The notes under the pieces were generated by a model, which did no database searches, was not told the origin of the DNA, and was given only the letters and a program-made list of their open reading frames with translations. A DNA stretch of 5,520 nucleotides, taken from assembly GCA_017622115.1 (NCBI GenBank), contig JAGART010000054.1, forward strand, positions 1 to 5,520. The letters are read 5' to 3'. The position numbers and the translations under genes are program-made. Shown one piece after another: positions 1 to 5,493 of the stretch; position 1 is the first letter of the stretch; each line of letters starts with the position of its first letter. The DNA is from Clostridia bacterium (GTDB lineage Bacteria > Bacillota > Clostridia > Christensenellales > UBA1242).

Positions 1-1
1 A

Positions 2-877
2 ATGCAAGATAATTTAGGAATGGAAAAAATACACGAATACAAAGCATATTATTTACACGGCAAAGATTTTATAGACCGTTTTGCTACTCATCGTTTTTTG
101 AAAATTTTTAAAAACAAGTACGCAAAAGAAAATAACATTTCACCAAATGATTTAGAATTGAAATTTATTAGTTTTGGGCATTATGCAACTGTATTTGTAT
201 TAAAAAATAAAGAAGATTACAAGACAATATTAGTGGGCTCACCACATCTTAAATTTGGAACAACAAAAAAAGAGGCTGATTTATTGAAGCATTTCAACAA
301 TATTGAAAACTCAATTATTGCCCCAATAATGTATTACAAACTAGAAAACAAACTTTTTAAAAGAGAGTTGTTTGTTACTCCATACATTTATCAAGCAAGA
401 GCCATCTCCAATTTTAAAGATAAATTTGGAATTTTTATTCCCGAACCTGAATATCGCTTTGAAGAAACCACAGCAGAACAAACACAAGCAATAAAGACTT
501 GCATAATTGCAAAATTAGTGGCAAGTTTTGATGATAAAAACAATTTAGGTTTAAGTGATGTACAAGTTATAAGTGGTGATTTTATTATGGAAAAAGGCTG
601 GGAAACCTTATCCCCAACCTTACAAAATACGTTTGACAAAATGAAAATAATTTCTGCTCGCGATACAATTCACTGTACATTTAATGAATATTTAGAATTA
701 ATCAAAAAAGAGTTTACTAAATTGACAAGTTGCTATGAATGCAACTTTTTAGCAAATCACGATTATATTATAAATACTTGCTCCGAAATTCCTTTTACAC
801 CACAAGAAATAGAAAATGGAATAAAATTAGGAATGGAAAAACGCAAATCAAAAGGAATAGATTGTATGCAAAAGTAA
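2..877 (+). CDS. Unrecognised 291-aa protein, possibly kinase-like fold
   Basis: I do not recognise this protein by name. It is soluble in character: no signal peptide and no membrane helix. Weak kinase/phosphotransferase-like features are visible. A strand-turn-strand with FGHYATVF (residues 58-65) could be a nucleotide loop. A helix with E91 (TKKEADLLKHF) could be helix C, and VTPYI (125-129) could be a hinge. GLSDVQVISGDFIM (183-196) carries D186 and D193, but the usual HxDxxxxN and DFG spacing is not clean and no VAIK-type lysine is evident, so any kinase would be divergent or inactive. The C-terminal part has CYEC (244-247), H253 and C260. The ATG lies one base inside the window, so the true start may be upstream; M7 (base 20) is an alternative but has only AGGA directly against it. 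It is the only clear plus-strand gene, converging on a phage-gene remnant, which suggests accessory or prophage-cargo origin (inference). Confidence 0.75.
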   Translation: MQDNLGMEKIHEYKAYYLHGKDFIDRFATHRFLKIFKNKYAKENNISPNDLELKFISFGHYATVFVLKNKEDYKTILVGSPHLKFGTTKKEADLLKHFNNIENSIIAPIMYYKLENKLFKRELFVTPYIYQARAISNFKDKFGIFIPEPEYRFEETTAEQTQAIKTCIIAKLVASFDDKNNLGLSDVQVISGDFIMEKGWETLSPTLQNTFDKMKIISARDTIHCTFNEYLELIKKEFTKLTSCYECNFLANHDYIINTCSEIPFTPQEIENGIKLGMEKRKSKGIDCMQK

Positions 878-1208
878 AAAACAGCATATTATTTTGTGTT
901 TGTAAACCACTATCAGCATTTGTCCTATTTGTAATTTCATTCGTTATTTGTTCTTGGGGGTCGCTATTAAAACTTAAAGCTCCCACTTCTGTTTCATTTA
1001 CAGAAATAACACATCCTTTAACCGCACCTTTTATACTATCCACCATTTCATTTAAATTAGTAGCATTCAATTTTGTTGCATCGGTACTTACTTCTTCTAT
1101 CCTGTCAATATCTACAACCATTTCTGTAGGAGTTTGAGAAATAATTGTTAATTTTCGTCTTGTTTTATTTTCTTTAGTATTATCTTTAAAACCATCAAAG
1201 TCACTCAT
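795..1208 (-). pseudogene. Truncated phage tail/fiber-type protein, N-terminal remnant
   Basis: The frame starts at an ATG preceded by AGGAG (1215-1219, 6-nt spacer), a good ribosome binding site. Residues 1 to about 105 look like the N-terminus of a phage tail or fiber protein. TKLNATNLNEM (45-55) matches the 'T-x-LNATNLN' phrase common in siphophage tail proteins. ITNEITNRTNADSGLQTQ (88-105) matches a helical linker phrase that normally continues as a long shaft. Instead, after Q105 (base 894) the frame enters about 30 very hydrophobic residues that are the antisense of the 3' end of the plus-strand gene ending at 877, and it stops at 795. I read this as a fiber gene cut by deletion or recombination near 878-893, leaving a fusion frame. 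The phage-derived part is 894-1208. No downstream phage structural gene follows. If translated, the product would be 137 aa with a hydrophobic C-terminus. Phage origin is likely; loss of function is inferred. Confidence 0.7.
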
Positions 1209-1214
1209 TTTTAT

Positions 1215-1219
1215 CTCCT
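1215..1219 (-). promoter_or_regulatory. Ribosome binding site of the phage-like remnant
   Basis: On the minus strand AGGAG sits 6 nt before the ATG at 1208-1206, within AAAAGGAGA. This fixes the start of the truncated tail-type gene and shows that its 5' end is intact even though its 3' end is lost. Confidence 0.75.
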
Positions 1220-1235
1220 TTTAGCATTTTTAAGA

Positions 1236-1279
1236 TATACAAAAATAAGGAGTATTAAAAATACTTCTTATTCTGTATA
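1236..1279 (-). terminator. Probable rho-independent terminator, long imperfect hairpin
   Basis: Arms 1244-1255 and 1261-1272 pair over 12 positions around a 5-nt loop (1256-1260). On the minus-strand RNA there is one A-C mismatch; read on plus it is a G-U pair. After an internal loop of 2 nt against 1 nt, a further 6-bp outer stem (1236-1241 with 1274-1279, TATACA/TGTATA) extends it. On the minus strand the inner hairpin is followed by TTTTTG, a short U-run, so it best fits a terminator for the gene ending at 1363, about 85 nt upstream. The stem is AT-rich with few GC pairs, so efficiency is uncertain. It could also work at DNA level as a palindromic site. Confidence 0.5.
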
Positions 1280-1362
1280 AACTTATTAAATTTTTCTTTT
1301 GTCTAAATTAGAATTTTAATTAAAAATTTTAGAAGTTATATGTTTTGGATTTTATTTGAAAA

Positions 1363-1824
1363 TCATTTCCTTTGATACCATTTTAAAAAATCCAAATTAC
1401 GAATCCTATATTTTATATTTCCACTTGGACAAATATTAATTATTGCATCGTACATTTTCTTTGATGATACATCTATATGCATAAACTTTTGTCCAGTATC
1501 AAAGGTTAAATAACATGTTGCTCTACCTGCTGGGGTTTGTTTAATTTCTACAATTTCATCCCAGTTCATATACATAATTTCTTTATTAAATCGAGTCCAT
1601 TTTATACCATCTTCTGAAAATGTTAATTTTGATAAAACATTTTTATCCAAAAAAATTAAGCACATCAATATTATAAAAAAAATTAAAAAAACAATTGAAC
1701 ATCCCCAAAAAACAAGATTATTTAATGATAGAATCACAAGTATTAACGATGTTACAAACAACAAGCTTGCAATAAAAATACTTGTAACAAACATAATTTT
1801 ATGTTTCCAAAACATAACTTCCAT
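1363..1824 (-). CDS. Small membrane protein, two TM helices plus PH-like domain
   Basis: This is a 153-aa protein. Two hydrophobic helices (about residues 11-33 and 36-59) with a very short turn form an N-terminal hairpin. A soluble domain follows (about 66-153): LTFSEDGIKW, a short strand, then MNWDEIVEIKQT (86-97), YLTFDTGQKFMHID and a helix near 121-131. A membrane hairpin followed by a beta-rich domain with a 'G-I-x-W ... W-D-E-I' pattern is characteristic of bacterial PH-like (bPH/YcxB-type) membrane proteins common in Firmicutes. The exact family is not certain and no function is established for most of them. The start is supported by AGGAG at 1831-1835, 6 nt before the ATG. It lies 56 nt after plsC on the same strand, with no hairpin between them, so read-through from the operon is possible. 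It sits at the edge of the conserved block and may itself be accessory. The hairpin at 1236-1279 probably ends its transcript. Confidence 0.8.
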   Translation of the reverse strand: MEVMFWKHKIMFVTSIFIASLLFVTSLILVILSLNNLVFWGCSIVFLIFFIILMCLIFLDKNVLSKLTFSEDGIKWTRFNKEIMYMNWDEIVEIKQTPAGRATCYLTFDTGQKFMHIDVSSKKMYDAIINICPSGNIKYRIRNLDFLKWYQRK

Positions 1825-1880
1825 AAATAACTCCTAAATTTGTAAAACTCTTCTAAATATTTGAGCTAAATGCTGTTTTT

Positions 1881-2522
1881 TTATATTTGTTTTAAAAGTT
1901 TTGCTTGTTTCTTTTCTGGAAGTGAAGCGATATAATCGTTTCTTAAATTTTGCATTTCATTTAATACTTTGTCGCTAATTTCACTTAAAACTTCTTTTGT
2001 TGGTTTTTGTCCTTCATAAGCAGACATATCAATAGGTTCACCTACTAAAATTTTATTAAAGCGAAATAATTTAGGCTTTTTTAAAAACACCATAGGAGTA
2101 ATTGAAGTATTTGTTTTTAAAGCAAATAATGCCATTCCATTTTTAAGGGCATTTGCATCATCTATGGAAGTTTTGCGAGTACCCTCTGGAAAAATCAAAA
2201 GTTGATGATTATCATTTAAAAGTTTTATAGTAGTTTTTATAGTACTAATTCCAACTTCTTCACGATTTACAGGAATTCCACCAAATGCTTTTAAACAAGC
2301 ACCCACAAATTTATTTTTAAACAAAGTATGTTTTGCTAAAACATATGATTTTTTGTGTTGATGACTTTTTAAAATAACTGGGTCCAAATTTGACATATGG
2401 TTACAAGCAAAAATTTGTTTAGATTTTACGTGTAAATTTTTCTTATTCACAACAGTTGTTGGCCAAAGAATTCTTATCGGTAAATAAGCAACCACCCAAC
2501 AAAACCAATAAAAAATTGACAA
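1881..2522 (-). CDS. plsC: 1-acyl-sn-glycerol-3-phosphate acyltransferase, PlsC family
   Basis: This membrane-associated enzyme transfers an acyl chain to lysophosphatidic acid to make phosphatidic acid, the precursor of membrane phospholipids. All acyltransferase blocks are present: motif I NHMSNLDP (41-48, catalytic H42 and D47), motif II GGIPVNRE (81-88, substrate-binding arginine R87), motif III FPEGTR (111-116) and motif IV ITPM (141-144). The N-terminal hydrophobic segment (about 3-20) is the likely membrane anchor. The length of 213 aa is normal for short bacterial PlsC. The start is TTG (2522-2520): AGGAG at 2531-2535 is 8 nt upstream and no ATG fits. The gap to rluB is 11 nt and the binding site overlaps the rluB stop, so the two are probably translationally coupled. 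In many Clostridia cmk precedes plsC; here it does not. Family assignment is firm; the exact acyl acceptor is inferred. Confidence 0.93.
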   Translation of the reverse strand: MSIFYWFCWVVAYLPIRILWPTTVVNKKNLHVKSKQIFACNHMSNLDPVILKSHQHKKSYVLAKHTLFKNKFVGACLKAFGGIPVNREEVGISTIKTTIKLLNDNHQLLIFPEGTRKTSIDDANALKNGMALFALKTNTSITPMVFLKKPKLFRFNKILVGEPIDMSAYEGQKPTKEVLSEISDKVLNEMQNLRNDYIASLPEKKQAKLLKQI

Positions 2523-2530
2523 CTCTTTTT

Positions 2531-2535
2531 CTCCT
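2531..2535 (-). promoter_or_regulatory. plsC ribosome binding site overlapping rluB stop
   Basis: On the minus strand AGGAG occupies 2535-2531 and the rluB stop TAG occupies 2536-2534, so the stop and the Shine-Dalgarno share two bases. An 8-nt spacer leads to the TTG at 2522. This decides the non-ATG start of plsC and suggests that ribosomes ending rluB re-initiate on plsC. Confidence 0.75.
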
Positions 2536-3241
2536 ATCTTGATAAAATATAGTTGACTTCTTCATCTGTAAGTGGACGACTATGACCTATTGGCAAATCG
2601 CCTAATTTCAACTCACCATAAGCAATACGTCTTAACTGCTCAATATTACTACCAACCGCTTCAAACATTCTACGAATTTGGCGATTTTTACCCTCGTGAA
2701 TTACAACTTTGTATGTTGATTGACCTAATTGTTGTTTTGCTAATTCTACAACAGCAGGGCTTGTAACAAAACCGCCGATATCCACACCATCTCGAAGCAT
2801 TTGCACTTGTTTTGAAGACAATTCACCATTAATTGTAGCCATATAAACTTTGTTTAATTCAAAACTTGGGTGCATTAATTTTTGTGCTGTGTCGCCATCA
2901 TTCGTAAGCAAAATTAAACCGCTTGTATGATAATCTAATCTACCCACAGGATAAATACGTTTATTTGTTTTTGGGATACAATCAATAACAGTACGTCTGC
3001 CTTCTGGGTCTTTTACAGTAGTAACGACTCCCAAAGGTTTATTGAGCATTATATACACAAAATCACCTTTAAATCTAATCGGTTTATTATCTACTGAAAC
3101 CAAATCACGGTGCGGGTCTATTTGAGTACCCATTTTCTTTACCACACGAGCATTAACTCTTACTCTACCTTTTGCGATAATGTCATCACATTTTCTTCTG
3201 CTATCTACGCCAGACATAGCCAAAAATTTATTTAATCTCAT
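2534..3241 (-). CDS. rluB: 23S rRNA pseudouridine synthase, RsuA/RluB family
   Basis: This enzyme isomerises a specific uridine to pseudouridine in ribosomal RNA. An N-terminal S4 RNA-binding domain (about 1-48: MRLNKFLAMSGVDSRRKCDD, then GRVRVN) is followed by the catalytic domain. LNKPLGVVTT (66-75) is the family's KP-x-G motif. GRLDYHTSGLILLTND (100-115) holds the catalytic aspartate D103. EGKNRQIRRMF (183-193) and LRRIAYGELKLGDLP (203-217) are the remaining RsuA/RluB/RluE/RluF signatures. The length of 235 aa is typical. The position after a dacF-type gene matches B. subtilis/clostridial rluB (ypuL), which modifies the 23S position equivalent to E. coli 2605, so rluB is favoured over rsuA by context. 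The ATG is preceded by GAGG at 3249-3252 (7-nt spacer). It starts 20 nt after the dacF stop and overlaps the plsC binding site at its end. Spore maturation genes spmA/spmB, often just upstream, are missing. Confidence 0.93.
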   Translation of the reverse strand: MRLNKFLAMSGVDSRRKCDDIIAKGRVRVNARVVKKMGTQIDPHRDLVSVDNKPIRFKGDFVYIMLNKPLGVVTTVKDPEGRRTVIDCIPKTNKRIYPVGRLDYHTSGLILLTNDGDTAQKLMHPSFELNKVYMATINGELSSKQVQMLRDGVDIGGFVTSPAVVELAKQQLGQSTYKVVIHEGKNRQIRRMFEAVGSNIEQLRRIAYGELKLGDLPIGHSRPLTDEEVNYILSR

Positions 3242-3261
3242 AATATAGCCTCGTTTTTAAG

Positions 3262-4431
3262 TCAGTTCAAAACTCTCCAACGTTCTAAAATATCTTTCAT
3301 TTTATCTTTTAAAAGTTTTGAATCTACCTCATCTATTGTATATATTTTTTCAGAAAAAATCAAGTGTTTGTCGTAATAAACTTCTACTTTCCCAACTTCT
3401 TGGTCAGATTTTACGGGAGCACTCAAAATTTCAGGTAAATCATACACAATATTTATTTTGCTATATTCCTCTTCTGTAAGTGATAAATTTAAGCCTTTTT
3501 TAGAATAAACTTGCACTGTTGGGTTTTCTCCATTACCTAATGGAATATCTGCAATAAAATTATATGGTTGTAAAATCTCATAATTTTTATATTTGTTATG
3601 CACTGCATTTAACATATCAGCACTTTCTTCAAACATAGGTCCACAATTTAGCACCACACAAACAGCACGCAATCCATTCCTTTCAGTTGCACTGACTAAA
3701 CATCTACCTGCTTTACTTGTAAAACCAGTTTTAACACCGATACACCCCTCTAAACTATTTAACAATCTATTTTTGTTAGATAAAAAGCGATAACCTTCTT
3801 CGCTACTAGGTATTTTTATATTCTTTGTACTAACAATTTGTGCAAAATCACGATTTTCCAAAGCAAAAGCAGTAATCTTTGCTAAATCACGAGCGGTTGT
3901 ATAATGATTTGGGTCATCTAAACCGTGAGGATTTGTAAAGTTTGAATTTTCCGCCCCCGCAAGTTGTGCTGTTTCATTCATAAGAGAACAAAATTCCTCA
4001 ATACTACCAGCACAATATATAGCCAAAGCAACAGCAGCATCATTTCCACTACGAAGCATTAAACCATACAGCAAATCTCGCACGGACAATACTTCCCCCT
4101 TTCGCAAGTATATACTTGTACCCTCAATACCTATTGCCTTGTTATCAATTTTCACTTGAGCATCTAAATCACTACAATTTCTAATCACAGTTATAGCAGT
4201 AACAATTTTTGTAGTACTTGCCATTGCCCTTTTTTGGTCAGCATTCTTTTCATAATATATTCTGCCAGTATTTGCATCTAACACAATAGCCGAACCAGCC
4301 GAACTTCCAGCACTTATGCTTGCTTTTGGCAGATATTCCGTTTGAGCAAAAGTTGAGTTTAAATCAACAAAAGAAAACATAGCAACCAAAATACTTACAA
4401 AACTAAAAAATATTAGTTTTTTAAACTTCAT
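3262..4431 (-). CDS. dacF: D-alanyl-D-alanine carboxypeptidase, DacF type (PBP5-like)
   Basis: This serine peptidase removes the terminal D-Ala from peptidoglycan pentapeptides outside the membrane and so limits cross-linking. A signal peptide is clear: KFKK, a hydrophobic core (about 6-22), and probable cleavage after STFA (A29). The penicillin-binding active site is complete: STTK (72-75, nucleophile S72, K75), SGN (128-130) and KTG (234-236, in GVKTGFT). The C-terminal region (about 285-370) fits the beta-rich PBP5_C domain. The last 17 residues (373-389) form a short basic amphipathic helix, as expected for peripheral membrane anchoring. The length of 389 aa is standard. The ATG overlaps the ytfJ stop in ATGA, with AAAGG just upstream inside ytfJ. 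Lying next to a YtfJ/GerW gene, it resembles the sporulation-linked DacF/DacB class, although a vegetative role is equally possible. Enzyme class is firm; sporulation role is inferred. Confidence 0.95.
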   Translation of the reverse strand: MKFKKLIFFSFVSILVAMFSFVDLNSTFAQTEYLPKASISAGSSAGSAIVLDANTGRIYYEKNADQKRAMASTTKIVTAITVIRNCSDLDAQVKIDNKAIGIEGTSIYLRKGEVLSVRDLLYGLMLRSGNDAAVALAIYCAGSIEEFCSLMNETAQLAGAENSNFTNPHGLDDPNHYTTARDLAKITAFALENRDFAQIVSTKNIKIPSSEEGYRFLSNKNRLLNSLEGCIGVKTGFTSKAGRCLVSATERNGLRAVCVVLNCGPMFEESADMLNAVHNKYKNYEILQPYNFIADIPLGNGENPTVQVYSKKGLNLSLTEEEYSKINIVYDLPEILSAPVKSDQEVGKVEVYYDKHLIFSEKIYTIDEVDSKLLKDKMKDILERWRVLN

Positions 4432-4853
4432 TCACCTTTCCCCTTTTTAACTTCCTTTTTTGCAATAGTTTTTAAATATTCACCCAAAGCATCACCCACT
4501 TTACTCATAGTACTTGCCCAAGCATTTTCATTTTGTATAGTTATTAGTTGATGTTCACCTTTATTAACAATTAAAAAGCCCATAGGTTCTGCTGTAAAGC
4601 CAGCACCAGTACCACCTGCAAAAGGGTATTCATTGTTTGTCTTACGAACAATCATTTTATTTGCATATTGTCCTCCCCCTGCAACAACACCCAAAGTAAT
4701 TTTTATAATAGGATAAGCAACAACACCATCACCCATTTGTAATGCTTGCCCTACTATTGTATCCATATCTACATACATTTTTATATTTTCTAATGCTTCG
4801 CCTATTAATGTTGATACTGGATTTTTAACGTTGTCTTGCTTTGAATCTTTCAT
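4428..4853 (-). CDS. ytfJ: Sporulation protein YtfJ, GerW family
   Basis: This is a 141-aa protein of the YtfJ/GerW family, known from B. subtilis as a spore protein needed for normal germination, also widespread in Clostridia; its biochemical activity is not established. The family pattern is visible: an N-terminal helix STLIGEALENIKMYVDMDTIVG (14-35), the strand VVAYPIIKITLGVVAGGG (44-61), a glycine-rich block FAGGTGAGF (78-86) and PMGFLIV (90-96). The tail is lysine-rich (132-140). There is no signal peptide. The ATG is preceded by AAGGA at 4866-4870, with a rather long 12-nt spacer; no better start is in range. The 5' end overlaps the DUF2953 gene by 29 nt and the 3' end overlaps dacF by 4 nt, so the three are translated from one message. 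The DUF2953-ytfJ pair is the same as ytfI-ytfJ of B. subtilis. Its presence hints at a spore-forming ancestry, but the family also occurs in non-sporulating Clostridia. Confidence 0.92.
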   Translation of the reverse strand: MKDSKQDNVKNPVSTLIGEALENIKMYVDMDTIVGQALQMGDGVVAYPIIKITLGVVAGGGQYANKMIVRKTNNEYPFAGGTGAGFTAEPMGFLIVNKGEHQLITIQNENAWASTMSKVGDALGEYLKTIAKKEVKKGKGE

Positions 4854-5451
4854 AAACTTTTACCGTCCTTTTTGTGCGTAATTTTGCTCTAATAAAACTA
4901 ATTAAAAACATAAATGGAGTAACAAAAATGTTTGTAAATAGAGTTAATTTTATAGTATTTGTTGTAGTATCAGCATCAGTACTTATATAAGCCCTAAATT
5001 CGCCTTTAAGAGTAAACAGCATACTATAAACACAATGTATAAAATTTAAGAATGCACCATTAATCAAACTAGATGTGCAAGCATCATCTTTTTTGCCTGC
5101 TTCAAAAAACACACTTACTTCATTAATTTTTATATAACGAAAAACCGTGTTTACAAAGTGTTCCAAAAAAATTGCCTTTTCATCTATAAGGTTTATTTGG
5201 ATTTCTTTATCTTTACCTCTCGATTTAATAATTTTAATAGCCGTCTTTTTAAACTCTATTTGAAAGCAAGATAATGTTATTCCCCAAAGAGAAATAAGCA
5301 CAACACCTAAATTTTGCTTAACGTTAAAATACATTCGGCAACTTAAAAACAATGGCAAAATCAAAAGCACTATTAAAATTGCTAATACTATTAATAAAAC
5401 AAAATACCACTCCATATCGGTAGTATTTGAAAAGATTTCAAAAAAATACAC
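4825..5451 (-). CDS. ytfI: DUF2953 membrane protein, YtfI-like
   Basis: This protein of up to 208 aa has one strong N-terminal membrane helix (about 15-37) and a soluble part that fits DUF2953. The family's conserved 'G-x-x-D-x-x-x-T-x-x-x-x-G' stretch appears as GKKDDACTSSLINGAFLNF (119-137), followed by a beta segment with FRAYISTDAD (152-161), a second hydrophobic stretch (170-187) and a basic tail. The function of DUF2953/YtfI proteins is unknown; the pairing with ytfJ in B. subtilis and Clostridia supports the assignment. The start is uncertain. The frame opens at a GTG (5451-5449) with no Shine-Dalgarno. An ATG at 5415 (M13), just before the membrane helix, also lacks one but gives a more typical N-terminus. 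The 3' end overlaps ytfJ by 29 nt. A terminator hairpin lies directly upstream (5472-5488), so how this operon is transcribed is unclear. Confidence 0.8.
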   Translation of the reverse strand: MYFFEIFSNTTDMEWYFVLLIVLAILIVLLILPLFLSCRMYFNVKQNLGVVLISLWGITLSCFQIEFKKTAIKIIKSRGKDKEIQINLIDEKAIFLEHFVNTVFRYIKINEVSVFFEAGKKDDACTSSLINGAFLNFIHCVYSMLFTLKGEFRAYISTDADTTTNTIKLTLFTNIFVTPFMFLISFIRAKLRTKRTVKVYERFKARQR

Positions 5452-5458
5452 ACTTTTT

Positions 5459-5491
5459 TAAAAAAATAAAAACAGGTACAAAACCTGTCTT
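5459..5491 (-). terminator. Rho-independent terminator after the upstream gene
   Basis: On the minus strand ACAGGT (5488-5483) pairs with ACCTGT (5477-5472) around a 5-nt loop. A G-U pair and two A-U pairs extend the stem to nine. A T-rich tract (TTTTATTTTTTT) follows directly. This is a standard intrinsic terminator, starting 5 nt after the stop of the gene that enters from the right. It separates that gene from the DUF2953-ytfJ-dacF-rluB-plsC block. Confidence 0.8.
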
Positions 5492-5493
5492 AA

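Larger units (their letters stand above)
1209..1362. other. AT-rich spacer between host block and phage remnant
   Basis: This is 154 nt without a gene. It holds the ribosome binding site of the phage remnant, a long imperfect inverted repeat at 1236-1279 (listed separately), and a weaker AT-only palindromic stretch around 1304-1332. On the minus strand a TAGACA box (near 1300) could be a -35 element, but no well-placed -10 follows: TATACA lies about 20 nt away, which is too far. I cannot support a promoter. It is a plausible site for a past prophage boundary, but I see no recombinase gene or duplicated attachment core here. Confidence 0.5.

Noticed and set aside
391..639. Minus-strand open frame of 82 aa inside the orphan gene
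   Set aside because: It is antisense to a longer coherent protein with no supporting start signal. It is a shadow.
739..1137. Plus-strand open frame of 132 aa overlapping the orphan gene and the phage remnant
   Set aside because: It is out of frame with the orphan gene, lies antisense to the phage-like frame, has no ribosome binding site and has no recognisable domain. It is a shadow.
1280..1362. Possible minus-strand promoter (TAGACA box) for the phage remnant
   Set aside because: The best -10-like hexamer (TATACA) is about 20 nt away and those at proper spacing match poorly.
1825..1880. Possible terminator between plsC and the PH-like gene
   Set aside because: Only a 3-bp CTC/GAG pairing with a long loop could be found, which is too weak to call.
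2572..2766. Plus-strand open frame of 64 aa inside rluB
   Set aside because: It is antisense to the conserved C-terminal half of the pseudouridine synthase. It is a shadow.
3593..3793. Plus-strand open frame of 66 aa inside dacF
   Set aside because: It is antisense to the dacF KTG region. It is a shadow.
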